DNA from: Sambucus nigra
Taxonomy: Eukaryota > Streptophyta > Magnoliopsida > Dipsacales > Adoxaceae
DNA length: 64,000 nucleotides
Assembly (NCBI GenBank): GCA_949130495.1
Contig: OX422211.1
Location: 337,719,504-337,783,503 of the forward strand
Direction of reading: 5' to 3'
The notes under the pieces are model-generated. The model was not told the origin of the DNA. It saw only the letters and a list, made by a program, of their open reading frames with translations, and searched no databases. Shown here piece after piece: positions 1 to 10,325 of this stretch. The first letter of the stretch is position 1. Each line of letters begins with the position of its first letter. The position numbers and the translations under genes were made by a program.

Positions 1-95
1 ATCTGGCACGCCTGATTCTGGCACGGTTTTGAACCGTACCAGATTGCGTCTGGCACGGTTTTAAACCGTGCCAGTTTCCTGTTTTTGGTGTAGTG
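1..95 (-). mobile_element. CACTA (En/Spm-type) transposon terminus, cut by window edge
   Basis: The stretch ends at 81-95 with a sequence whose reverse complement begins CACTACACCAAAAAC, the classic CACTA terminal inverted repeat. Just inside are copies of a subterminal motif built on CTGGCACGGTT, including a perfect palindrome at about 50-74 and a diverged one at 16-43. Arrays of short subterminal repeats that bind the transposase are a hallmark of this superfamily. The rest of the element lies outside the window, so autonomy cannot be judged. The 3 bp target duplication cannot be checked. The strand given is the direction in which the CACTA end reads. Confidence 0.75.
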
Positions 96-99
96 ATTT

Positions 100-544
100 A
101 CTAGAAGTAATAATATTTAATGAACACAATCCAAACATAAATAATAAATCGTAAGGAGAATGATATCACACACATAACGTAAGGTGTACGTGGTTCGACA
201 ACGTGACTACGTCTTCTCTATTACTTAAGAACTCGGGTCGGTAGAGTTTTAGTATTCCTCGACGTTATAATAATGAATGTGTCATTCATGTGGGGTGCTT
301 TTAAAATAATAAGGCATCTTAGTAGAGTCCAAAACCCCATTAATAGCTATTCCTAGGAGTTCAAACTTATATGAAGAATATCGTTGGATAGTTCTTTATT
401 AATGGGGAGTTTCCATAGGTGCACATGGTCAAGCATGTGCAAGTACAATTTTTGCCCCATAATATTTATGCAAATATTATATCTCATTTATAAACAAATG
501 ATGGCAAACATCACTAGTTTGTTTTCATAGACAAATATAATCAA
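100..544 (+). other. Non-coding stretch, possible solo-LTR remnant
   Basis: No coding region is visible. Around 187-215 the sequence carries the GTGGTTCG-A-CAACGTG-CTACGTC motif type that recurs in the transcribed part of many plant LTRs (the LTRs at 26 kb and 34 kb have GTGGTTCGGC followed by CCTACGTCCAC). No matching second LTR, TG...CA boundaries or target duplication were found, so this is only a weak suggestion. Confidence 0.25.
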
Positions 545-965
545 ATTTTAATGACATGAAGCTTATAATTAATGTTGTATTATTCTAACTATACTATAGT
601 TTGATCTTGGAATGTCTCCTAATTCGGCAAATGCTCAAGCTTTTACTGTTGACTCGATTGTAAAAAATTATGGATATAATCAATCTCAAATGTCAAAAAC
701 CTCAATTAGTAATTCTTTTGAGACCTTAAGTAACATTGAAGACTCAAATACACTTGAGGTAGATGGATGTTATCCGAAGAAATATAAGATAAAAGATTCT
801 TTTTCGTATTTAACTGTTGCGGAGAAATTGACTCTTGAAAAAAAGGACATCATTTACTCATTCTAGATTTCGAAAATGTTCTTAATTTTCTCTTTGCTTT
901 AGCCCTTGCAAGAGCCCCAGGAAAGGCTTTTTCTCTTATTTAATAATAAATTTTTATTTTTCAAA
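545..965 (+). pseudogene. Left arm of inverted pair: fragment related to the ORF at 2211-2738
   Basis: The open segment 612-866 (84 codons) aligns with the C-terminal half of the minus-strand ORF at 2211-2738. Shared features are an N-S-F-E-x-L-x-N-x-E-D-S-N core and an F-x-Y-L-x-x-x-E-K-L-T-L motif. Nucleotide similarity continues upstream to about 545, where the frame is broken, and downstream through the stop into the 3' flank (CTTTGCTTTAG followed by GGCTTTTT) to about 965. The protein family is not recognised. The pairing suggests two insertions of the same element in opposite orientation, or an inverted duplication. Confidence 0.5.
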
Positions 966-2520
966 AAATATTGAAAAATATTTCCTGACCAATGCCAATT
1001 ATCTTCCATTCGTCATTGTCTTAAACAAGTGAAATATTAATATGATGATTTAATGTCGAGTTAATACGATGGTTAAAATCCATTAATTTCAAGATAAAAG
1101 TAGAAAGGCAACACGTGGACTATTAGGCTATCATGATTATCTTGTTTATCTATATAAGAAATATGTTGGATATAACATATAAAGGAATGACGAATGCATA
1201 TGGGCTTATTTCCTAACTTGTAACATTATTTGCGGGGATCCTCCTCAATTGAATTGTCATGTTATTTGTGGGTATCTATCTCTTCTCCCTAAAATTAAAA
1301 AGAAGGAAAACATATAAAATTCATATGGTAATCAGATTTACTACTTACTTCCTTGCATATGCTTTGCCATGAACTCATCTTCCAAGTTATGTGCCATGAA
1401 CAAATATTGCATTTTCTACTATGTGAAAATAACCCGCACGGGTAAATATTTTAACCTTCAAACAATAATTGCAAATGGAGAATGATGGGATCAATTTTCT
1501 TATATGACGACATTTTCTAAAAAAAAGAGTATGTATAATTAATATTTTCAAGTCTATGATTAAAAAAGAATCAACATAAATTTTATAGACATATAATCAA
1601 GTATTCATACGATGTCCATTATGTAATGGAAGGTTTGATATATTTATAAAGATAAGTTCTTCATCGTCATTATATAATACTAAGGGAAAGAAAAAGAGGT
1701 ATACCATATATGCGGTGATGACTTGTTTAATTCACACATAAAGATATTTTACCAATTTCAAATGTTGTATAGCCAAATGGAAATCTATCGTTGGGACCGA
1801 ATATTCTACACGGTCAGGACTACTACAAAATTTGGTTGAAAAATAAACCCATTTCACATGAAATACTAAATATCAAATATATATTTCGAACAGTATCATA
1901 TGCTACACAATACATAAATACGATAAAACACAAAAAATGGTTGTATCACAATACATTGTAGCCATGTCACTCCATATCAATTTTTTATATATAAAAGAAT
2001 GCATATGAATATTCATTTAATTTATTAATTCGAAATTGCTTTCTATTTATAATTTTTGTAATAAGGGTTTTACACTTTTTCAATGCTTTCTCTTAACCTT
2101 TATCCAATTCTTAATGTATTTTTATTTTATTTTCAAAATAAAGACAATTTATTTATTACGAGGATAAAAAGCCTCTCTTAGGACACTTACAAGCACTAAA
2201 GCAAAGAAACTTAAGAAAATTTACGAAAATTAGAATGAGTAACGACCCGCCCTAAATTGTGTTTTAGAGTTAATTTCTCCTCGGCACTTAAGTACAGAAA
2301 TGAATCATTTTTCCCTTTTCTCTTTTGATTAATTCCGGCAGCTTCAGAATTATTTGAATCTTCCACATTCCCTAAAACCTCAAAAGAATTTCCAATTGGA
2401 GTTTGGGATATTTGGTTTCCACATTTTCTGCTAAACAAGTATTCAATGAATGCACGAGCTTTTACAGAAGTAGTTGACATTCCGAGATCAAATTTAGGAA
2501 TTTCAACATATAAATTAATT
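545..2520. repeat. Diverged inverted repeat, arms ~545-965 and ~2120-2520
   Basis: The two arms match in opposite orientation over about 400 bp, covering coding sequence and 3' flank. The spacer (about 966-2119) is AT-rich. It has no open reading frame of note and no recognisable element, and I see nothing else in it. Confidence 0.5.
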
Positions 2521-2738
2521 GCATGGTCTTCCTTTCTTCGAAAAGAATCGTTTGTGAGATTAGACAATTTTGGAATTTCGTCAAGGGGCGGCATATCTCC
2601 ATAAGAATCTTCATTATCGGATATATCCTCGAATGAGATATTTTGAATATTTATTGGCTCCATATGATTGGGTTCTTTTTCTGTTTCATTAACTAAAATT
2701 GGATCCTTTGGGATAAGCATCATCTTATTAGAAGTCAT
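2211..2738 (-). CDS. Unrecognised 175-residue acidic protein
   Basis: This minus-strand reading frame has 175 codons from the first ATG at 2738. The N-terminal third is acidic, rich in D, E, N and P. The middle carries a basic S-F-R-R-K-E-D patch, and the C-terminal part holds N-S-F-E-V-L-G-N-V-E-D-S-N and a lysine/arginine cluster. There are no visible membrane segments, zinc ligands or catalytic signatures. A diverged copy of its second half lies inverted at 545-965, so it probably belongs to a repeated element rather than a host gene. It is not assigned to a family, and expression is unknown. Confidence 0.35.
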   Translation of the reverse strand: MTSNKMMLIPKDPILVNETEKEPNHMEPINIQNISFEDISDNEDSYGDMPPLDEIPKLSNLTNDSFRRKEDHAINLYVEIPKFDLGMSTTSVKARAFIEYLFSRKCGNQISQTPIGNSFEVLGNVEDSNNSEAAGINQKRKGKNDSFLYLSAEEKLTLKHNLGRVVTHSNFRKFS

Positions 2739-2842
2739 CACAATTTATGTTTTTTTACATTTGTGATTAGAACTGAAAAAACTAAGATGAACGGAAAGGT
2801 TTGGAGTTGCCTTTAGGGATCATGGCAGCTTATGAGTATCGA

Positions 2843-3587
2843 TAAAATGATGAACTCCGAAGGACAAACAACTAAAGACTTGGGTCCGCTATTATGGAAT
2901 TCTTTCAATACGGTTTCTGTACTCTAATAGGAAGTAGCATCTGTATACAACTCACTATTACCTGGGCAGCTTCCTACCAGAGCTTCTAATCGAGTTTGTA
3001 ACGCTCTTGCTTTACTTAAGTGCTTGGCCTCTCACCCGAATACAAAGTTGTCATTCATTAAGACTAAGATACCAGATTGTATGTTCCCCTTTATCAATAC
3101 TACTGAAACCGAAACGCCATTTGAGAATTTAAGGTGACCTATTGAAGGTTGATGATTCAACTAGACCAGAAGTTACATTATATCTTCTTGAAACAGGATT
3201 GTTTCCTTGGTAGCTTTGGTGCCTGGAAGTTGGTAAAGAACTGACAAAACTAGTTGGATTTTCATAGTTTCCGAAATTCTGATGCAAGATCAGGGGAAGT
3301 GTTATTACTATACTTTTGAGCAGTTATATGCAGTGATGTATGCACTAGAAAGCATGCTCGAGAACCTCTCTGAAAAATTGTTCCAGCGACTGCTAAAAAA
3401 TATCATGCAGTGTTATCTTAGTCTCTTAGAAATGCCGAGGCACTGTGATGTATTACAATACTATTTACCTATAAAATTAAGAGATGCAACCTTCATTAAT
3501 CTCCTGAATGAGGACCCATCAATCATAACGTTGCTACAAGTTTTACTTAATAATTCACAACAGGACATTGGGCAAAACCGGAGCTAG
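2843..3587 (+). pseudogene. Broken RCD1/CNOT9-like gene copy
   Basis: Translation in three successive frames gives the armadillo-repeat core of RCD1 (CNOT9/CAF40), a CCR4-NOT deadenylase subunit that binds regulators of mRNA decay. Recognisable blocks in order are: G-P-L-L-W-N-S-F near 2885; S-N-R-V-C-N-A-L-A-L-L near 2990; A-S-H-P-N-T-K near 3030; F-I-N-T-T near 3090; L-L-K-V-D-D near 3145; F-I-V-S-E-I-L near 3262; and L-L-K-N-I-M-Q-C-Y-L through L-N-E-D-P-S to about 3555. The last block is open from 3282 to 3587. A stop near 2922, a stop plus short deletion near 3132 and several frameshifts disable it. The segments run on without introns, which suggests a processed retrocopy. No intact RCD1 is present in the window. 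Confidence 0.8.
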
Positions 3588-4139
3588 CTGAAGAGGTATT
3601 TGCAGTCTTTTCTAGATTCTTTGTCAAGTGGCAATGCTGTTTTTTAACTAGCACAGTTGAGTAGAACTATCATATTGCTAAATTTTACTTCATAAAGGAA
3701 CATAACTGCATAGGTACAATACTCTAAGTCCTGTATTTTGAGTTGAAGTTCCCGCCTCCATGTTCCTGTGCATAATCACATATAATTCCACAGTTGCAAT
3801 TCTCCCAAGCAATTTTATATCTCATAGCGACATGGCTAGCTCAAGGCTTCGTAGATAGAGACTGGGCTTTGTTTTTGCTTTCCCAGAAAGATCATCATCA
3901 TCCACACTGTTACCATCATGCCAAGGAAAATGATATTATAAATTCAATGGCCTAATTAGTAACCTGGTTTTCCAATGATAACTTATCTAGGAAAATGGGG
4001 AACCAATTTGGATAAATTTTGGGAACTAGAAATCTTAAGGGCTGGATGTGCAACTGCATAGCCATAGACCCCAAAGTTATTACAAAGGAATCACTATTTT
4101 TTGTGGTACGTAGATAAAGTTTGAAAAGAATGAACAAGA
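3588..4139. other. Non-coding stretch between RCD1 pseudogene and repeat
   Basis: The first part may be former 3'-UTR of the RCD1-like copy. No reading frame, RNA gene or element boundary is recognisable. An ORF on the minus strand (3952-4311) mostly covers the adjoining repeat and does not look like a real protein. Confidence 0.3.
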
Positions 4140-4325
4140 AATATTTATCTATTTTGTTTTCATATTTGTAATAGAACAATGAGCAAGAAGGATTTCTTTG
4201 AAAGTATGGAAAAGTTGTAGAGGTTGAGAAGAATCCAAGGTGTATTTGGTGAAATAAGAAGTCGGTAGAGGGATATGTCGGTTCAAGCATCACTTTACCA
4301 TCACAACTCATAGCATTAAATAGAT
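4140..4325 (+). repeat. Copy A of ~180 bp repeat, possible BED-finger fragment
   Basis: The segment matches 10160-10325 in the same orientation (shared GAATCCA-GGTGTATTT-GTGAAATAAGAAGT and GAGGGATATGTCGGTT). Without the LINE at 4343-10143 the two copies would lie about 200 bp apart, so they were probably a tandem pair split by the LINE. The plus-strand translation of copy B hints at the BED zinc finger of hAT transposases (cysteine region, then G-I-C-R-L-K-D-H), but the first cysteine pair is damaged. Origin is uncertain. Confidence 0.45.
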
Positions 4326-4330
4326 AAACT

Positions 4331-4342
4331 TTGATAATTCAT
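4331..4342. repeat. LINE target-site duplication, 5' copy
   Basis: TTGATAATTCAT, repeated with one mismatch directly after the A-rich tail at 10144-10155. Confidence 0.65.
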
Positions 4343-4485
4343 AGATAATCGACTTTCTCTCCAAACTTTCACTCAAGAAATTATGTCCCATTTCTTCATT
4401 GCATTCAATCTATTCACATTTTACCTAGATCTAACAATCATGGAAACATGAGAAGATAATCTAGGGTAAGAGGACCCACAGGTGA

Positions 4486-5776
4486 TTCATTTGCACAAGA
4501 TTTCACAGGATATGAGTGGAATTTAAGGAGGAAAAACCCTAATATGGATCATGCAAAATTTCTAATCCCTATTGTGGCTAATTATCGATCAGGATCTGAG
4601 AAGAAGGGGAGTACTATCAGCAAAAACAAGGCGGCAAAGCTATCATATGAGGAACTGGTGATTTTGGATAAAACCATTGGGCCCTCTACTGTTCAATAAA
4701 GAAAAATAGAAGAAATGGGCAAAATAAAAATACAGAAGAAGAATTAACTGTGCAGAATGGAAATGAGATTGATAATTCGGAGATCAAAAAATTTGAAAAC
4801 CGTCCATTTGAAAGTAATGATATTAATACTGGAATGTTTTTTCATCGCGAAGGCAAAGAACCAATCATTGATGTTGATGATGAGTTGGATAATCAATTTC
4901 CCAAGGTTAATATCTTATATAGGAATTAGATTTCCAAAACTAAAACTACATTTATGGTCAGATACAGTTTTAAGTAAAATGGCAAGTATGGTTGGGACAC
5001 CTCTGTTTACAGATAGAATGACAACTAAGAGAGATAGATTGCCATATGCAAGGGTATGTGTAGAAATTAATTTGTGGAGTCCCCTTCCAAATTATATATC
5101 AGTACATGATCATGAAGGTACAAGTTTTAATCAGAAAATTGAGTATGAATGGGTTCCTACTAGATGCACTATATGTAAAATTTTTGGACATAAGGATGAA
5201 AACTGTAAAACTGTCAAGCCTACTATTCAATTGTGGAAGAAAGTGAATGACAAATATGACGAAAAAGAAGTAGTAAAAGGAAGTAATTCATGTGATATAG
5301 ATAAAGGAATAAACATGACTAAAAATAGTAAAACATCAGAAGGAAATAAAGAGATAAATTAAATGAAGATACAAAACAATGCTGGGAGTAAGGAACAGAT
5401 TCAAGAAGTTATAGCACAAGCAGACACTAAACAGATCAGTCCTGAGGGTACTGAGCAAGCTATACCCAATCAGACTCAAGTAGATGGAGTTCAAGAAAAA
5501 TCTTATGGAAATGTCCAAAATACTCAAAAAGAGAAACTAATCAATGCTTCTAGAGTTAATATTGCTATGGGGAATGTTTTTGATGTATTACAAGCTAAAG
5601 AAGAGGAAGAACCACCAGAAATAGTGTTATGTGATGACAATTTGGATGATGATATTAGTGAAAAGGGGAAAATAATAGTGATTCAGAATAGCAGTTTATC
5701 AGGAGGAGTAATCAATACCACTATGAAGAGAGTGAGGAAGAAAGGGGGGAAAGGTAATCAAAAGAGGAAAATATGA
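4486..5776 (+). pseudogene. LINE ORF1 (DUF4283-like, CCHC zinc knuckle), broken
   Basis: ORF1 encodes the nucleic-acid-binding chaperone protein of plant L1 elements, which coats the LINE RNA. The part from 4757 is in one frame apart from a TAA at 5360-5362. It shows the conserved block F-P-K-L-K-L-H-L-W-S and G-T-P-L-F-T-D (about 4932-5015), then R-L-P-Y-A-R-V-C-V-E, followed by a CCHC knuckle C-T-I-C-K-I-F-G-H-K-D-E-N-C at about 5164-5205. The C-terminal part is hydrophilic, ending in a K/R-rich tail. Upstream (4486-4756) the coding frame shifts at least once. The stop overlaps the ORF2 start as ATGA at 5773-5776. Confidence 0.8.
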
Positions 5777-8700
5777 TCGAGTTTGACATATGGAACATAA
5801 GGGGTTATAATGCCCCTCATAAACAAAGGGAGTTTCAAAAGTATATCAGGGAAAATAATATTGGTATTATTTGTTTAGTAGAAATTAAAGTGAGAAGCAA
5901 CAATGTGAATGGTGTAAAGGAAGGCTGCTTTTATCATTGAATCTTATTCACAACACACCTTCAAATGGCCCTGGAAGAGTTTGGATAACTTGGGACAGTA
6001 ATATCTTTGAAGTTGAAGAATTGAGCAATATGAATCAAGCTATTACTGTCAGAATCAGATTTAAAACCCAAGGTATGTCTTTTATCTTTACTGGAGTTTA
6101 TGGGGATAATAAAATAGATCCTAGATGTGATCTCTGGAGGTATTTAGAGAATGTTGCTTTAAATGTCAATAGGGAACCTTGGATTATAGGGGGAGATTTC
6201 AATGTTGTCAGAAGAAGTAATGAAAGAATTAGGGGGAATGGAGTGGATTAGGATGAAGTTGGGGATTTCAATAATTGTATTGATACTATTATGGTGGATG
6301 ACTTTCCTATTAGAGGTAATTGGTTCACTTGGAGTAATGGGATAGAGGGGGAGGACAATATCCAAAGCAGAATAGATAGAGTCTTACATAATGAGGAGTG
6401 TTTGAACTCCAATATGAACACTAAAATTCAAGTTGATTTGACTGAGATTTCTAACCATATCTCCTTAGTATTGGGGTTTCAAATGGATAGAGAGAAAATC
6501 AACAGACCTTTTAAATTTTTTAACTTTTGGATGAATCATTACACTTTCAAAGATATTCTCAAGAAAGGTTGGGACATGTATATTGAAGGTAGCCCCATGT
6601 TTTCTGTGGTTAAGAGACTGAAGTTTATGAATAAGGACTTTAGATAATTGAACAAATGCCACTATTCTAACTTATCTTTCATAGTCAATGCCAAGAAAAT
6701 TGAGTTTAAAAGAATTCAAGAGGACCTTATAGGAGATGGGGGAAATGCAATTCTGCTCACAGCTAAGAAAATATATAAAAAAGAGTATCTTGAATTAAGG
6801 AATATGGAAGAAGACTTTTATAAGAAGAAATCTAGAATTAGTTGCCTTGAACTAGGAGATAAAAATACCTCTTTTTTTCATAAGAAAGTTAAATGTCATG
6901 TTAGTAGGAATAATATCCTATCTATTAAAGATAGTGATGGCAACATTCACACTGGTTAGAAGGCAGTTCATGAGGAGGCTATGAAGTATTTCAAGGAGAT
7001 TCTTGGAAGTAATATCAGTGTCAGTTATGGTGCTTTTGATAGAATTAGACCTATCAGACAAAGATGGTTGAATGAAGATCAAAAACTGATTCTATAGGGA
7101 CCCATTTCAAAAGATTAGATTAAGTATGTATTGTTTAACATGAACCCAAACAAAGCCCCTGGTCCTGATGGTTATAATGCTGGATTTTTTCAGAATAATT
7201 GGGATATAGTGGGAAAGAACACTACTAAAGCTGTGTTACATTTCTTCAACAAAGGTAGGATGCTAAAAGAGTGGAATAGTACTATTGTAAGTTTGATTCC
7301 TAAAATTCCTAATCCTATAACTATGAACGATTTTAAACCCATTTCTTCCTGCAGTTAGACCTATAAAATTAGCTCTAAAGTGCTAGTGAATAGGTTGGGG
7401 AGTATTATGCCCGAGCTTTTTAACAATAGGATGTCAGCCTTCATCAAAGGTAGAAATATTACTGATAATGTACTACTTATGCAGGAAGTGGTTAAGGGTT
7501 ATCATAAGAATAATGGCGAACCTCGATGTGCCATGAAAATTGATCTTATGAAAGCTTATGACTCTATCAAATGGAATTCTATTGTTGATGTTCTTCATGC
7601 TATGGATTTTCCTAATATGGTTATCCAATGGATCAAAGAATGCATTACAACCACTAGTTTTACTATCGGTGTGAATGGAGGGATTAATGGTACATTCAAA
7701 GGTTCAAATGACTTGAGAAAAGGGGGTCCCCTATCTCCCTATCGTTTTCTACTCGTGATGGAAGCTTTTTCTTGGATTCTTGATGATTGTGAAATAAAGG
7801 AGTGTTCAAGTATCACTTCAATTGTGAAAGATTGAATTTGTCCCATGTTATATTTGTTGATGACCTATTCATTATTTCTAAAGCTGATATTAATTCTTTG
7901 AAGGTTGTGGAAAATGTCTTGAGGGAATTCAAAAATATTTCTGGGTTGGGGGTTATCTACCCTAAATGTGAGATTTTTATCTCTGGCATTGCTAATGAAG
8001 AGAAGGTTAGTTTGGCAAATATTATGGGAATGAAATTGGGGATTCTTACTGTTAAATATTTTGGTGTTCCCCTAATTTTTACAAGATTAAAGAATCATGA
8101 ATGCAAAGTTTTGGTTGAAAATCTTACGTCTAAAATGAAATCTTGAACAAATAGATGGCTATCTTATGTAGGAAGAGTTCAACTTGCTATTTCAGTGCTT
8201 AGATCTATTCAAGTTTATTGGATTAACATCTTTGCCATCCCAAAAATGGTAATCAAAGAAATTGATCAAATAATCAGAAGGTTTATATGGTCTGGGGTTG
8301 ACCTTAAGAAAATAGGTGCTAAAGTTGCATGAGATGATATATGACTCCCTAGGGATGAAAGAGGTTTGGGTATTATGAACCTTTTTTACTAGAACAAAGC
8401 ATGTATGACGAGACACTTGTGGGACATTGTTGTGGGACATTGACAGGAAAAAAGATACTCTCTGGGTTAAATGGATTCACAATGTTGTTATTAAGCAGGA
8501 TTCTATATGGACTATCAAATTAACAAATGATGCTTCTTGGACATGGAGAAACTTTAGAGAATGAGGGACCAGACAAGGAAGTTTATCAAATATAACATTG
8601 AGGATGTTAGGGGGACTTTATTTTGGATTGACAAGTGGCATGGAAATGGTCCTCTTTTGGATTATTATGGGGACATAAATGTTTATGATGCTACAAGTTT

Positions 8701-9427
8701 AAAATTGGCCAAAGTTGATATCTATATTAGTAACAGTGAGTGGAATTTTCCTAGATTGATTTCTAATGACTTTAAGGACATGGCTAATACTAGAATTACT
8801 CCTACTCAGAATATTAAATACTGGGTTTCCTGGGTTCTTTCAAGTGATGGAAAATTTAACTGCAAATGTACCTATGAAAGTATTAGAAGTAAGAAAGCTA
8901 AAATTCCTTGGGCTAAATCAGTTTTGTTCTCTAAGAAGGTTCCTAAGTGTACCTTTCTTTTATGGATTGCATGTCTTTATAAGTTGAGGACTAAGGAAAA
9001 ATTACTTAAATGGGGAATCATTCAGGAGGATATCTGTGTGTTGTGTCAAAAAGTGAAAGAGACCAGAAATCATCTATTTTTTGAATATGAAGTTACAAAT
9101 CATGTTTGGGGAGATGTTTTAAAGCTTTGTGGGGAATATAGAAATGTTAAAAGCTTTGATGAAGAAGTTAGGATGCTTAACAGGAATTGTCAAGATTTAA
9201 AATCCATAGTGCTTAAACTTTACCTATCTATTTCAGTTTACATAATCTGGAGAACTAGAAATGATGTAATCTATAACAACTTCCATCTTCATGAAAGTTA
9301 CCTTATGGGTAAAAAAGGGAACCTTGTTCATGATAACACATTCAAATGGGGGAAATTCAAGAGAAATCATAGGAATTTAGACATTAGTGGAAATTGGGGT
9401 ATGAATGGAGAAATTCTCGATACATAA
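5773..9427 (+). pseudogene. LINE ORF2 (endonuclease, reverse transcriptase, zf-RVT), broken
   Basis: ORF2 encodes the protein that nicks target DNA and reverse-transcribes LINE RNA onto it. Visible in order: the endonuclease N-terminus (W-N-I-R-G, 5790s; G-G-D-F-N-V-V near 6190); reverse transcriptase with N-K-A-P-G-P-D-G near 7148, S-A-F-I-K-G-R near 7436, G-G-P-L-S-P near 7722 and the catalytic F-V-D-D at 7853-7864; then a C-terminal zf-RVT module (8561-9427) with C-V-L-C...H-L-F-F near 9040-9080. In-frame stops include 5938, 6249, 6645, 6957, 7096, 7356 and 8144, with frameshifts near 5937 and 7800-7835. Many stops replace a conserved tryptophan or glutamine (TGG to TAG/TGA, CAG to TAG). 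Confidence 0.85.
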
Positions 9428-10142
9428 TACTTATCTGACTGGAAGTGTGCCATAGTTTTGTGAATTCAGTTTTCTCTAGGGGATTTTACTGGACCTTCTC
9501 TTCTTTTGGAGAATATTACTTCAGGAGTTCAGTTCTGTCTCTGTATGGATTTGTGGTTATTGTTGAGCTGGTTCAAGTTTATTGGGTGTAGATGAGCGTC
9601 ATCGAGTCTTGATGAGCTCCTTGATGATCTCATTTTTTTTATTTGATGGACTGAATTCTTGGATCTATTGTGTTGGTTGTTTTAGTTTTGCTAGATATTT
9701 TTGCTGGTTATTCGAATGGTTGTGCTTGAAGATTGAAGATGATGGTGTGATTTGGTTCTGAGATTGGTTTAGGCTGAATTTTTATCTTGTGGGTGGGTGT
9801 TTGCATGGTTTGTTATTGGATGGTGGATCGGTGAGAGACACATGGTGTTGGTCTGGGTAATTTTAACGCGTGGTAGATGTTCAACGTATATAGAGGGTTT
9901 TTATTTTCTGTGTGCTGGATTTGTTCATGGGTTGGTTCCTAGGTATTGGTCCGTCTGGGCTGGTTTGGTTGTGTTTAGATACTGTGTTGTTTTGTTTTGG
10001 GCTGGTTTTTGTTAGGCCTGTTCGCCTTTGTGTGTTGGGCCTGTGTGCCTTGGGTGAGTCGTTGTTTGGGCTTTATTTGTTGTATTCCTCTTTTGGGCTT
10101 TGTATTTTGTTTTAATCTATTACATTTTATCGAAAAGAAAAC
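9428..10142 (+). other. LINE 3'-UTR
   Basis: This G/T-rich region between the ORF2 stop and the A-rich tail contains several short open frames (for example 9797-10248) that have no conserved motifs and are explained by the base bias. It ends in TTACATTTTATCGAAAAG, a form common at plant LINE 3' ends. Confidence 0.65.
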
Positions 10143-10143
10143 G

Positions 10144-10155
10144 TTGATAATGCAT
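10144..10155. repeat. LINE target-site duplication, 3' copy
   Basis: TTGATAATGCAT immediately follows the A-rich end of the LINE and matches 4331-4342 at 11 of 12 bases. Confidence 0.65.
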
Positions 10156-10159
10156 GAAT

Positions 10160-10325
10160 TTTGCTGTAACGAGACGAGAAATATATTGGAAAATGAGCAA
10201 GCGTGGAAATTTTTTGAGGATGAAAAGAATCCAGGGTGTATTTCGTGAAATAAGAAGTTGAGCAGAGGGATATGTCGGTTGAAAGATCACTTCCCTAGCA
10301 CACGACATATCATTAAATAATGTAA
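10160..10325 (+). repeat. Copy B of ~180 bp repeat, possible BED-finger fragment
   Basis: This is the direct-repeat partner of 4140-4325, lying just after the LINE's 3' target duplication. One frame reads W-K-F-F-E-D-E-K-N-P-G-C, then N-K-K-L-S-R-G-I-C-R-L-K-D-H, resembling the C...H core of BED fingers in hAT transposases. A stop interrupts it, so it is at best a fossil. The repeat relationship is firm; the BED identity is tentative. Confidence 0.45.

Larger units (their letters stand above)
4343..10143 (+). mobile_element. L1-type LINE retrotransposon, full-length but inactivated
   Basis: This non-LTR retrotransposon has, in order, a 5'-UTR, ORF1 (DUF4283-like plus CCHC knuckle), ORF2 (endonuclease, reverse transcriptase, zf-RVT), a G/T-rich 3'-UTR (about 9430-10130) and a short A-rich tail at about 10132-10141. 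A direct repeat TTGATAAT[T/G]CAT flanks it at 4331-4342 and 10144-10155, with one mismatch; this is the expected target-site duplication and sets the ends. Both ORFs carry in-frame stops or frameshifts, so it cannot move on its own. Confidence 0.85.

Noticed and set aside
545..2738. Endogenous pararetrovirus fragment
   Set aside because: The acidic protein and paired copies raised the idea, but no reverse transcriptase, movement-protein or coat-protein motif is visible.
9797..10248. Three overlapping W/F/C-rich frames
   Set aside because: G/T-rich LINE 3'-UTR; composition explains them.
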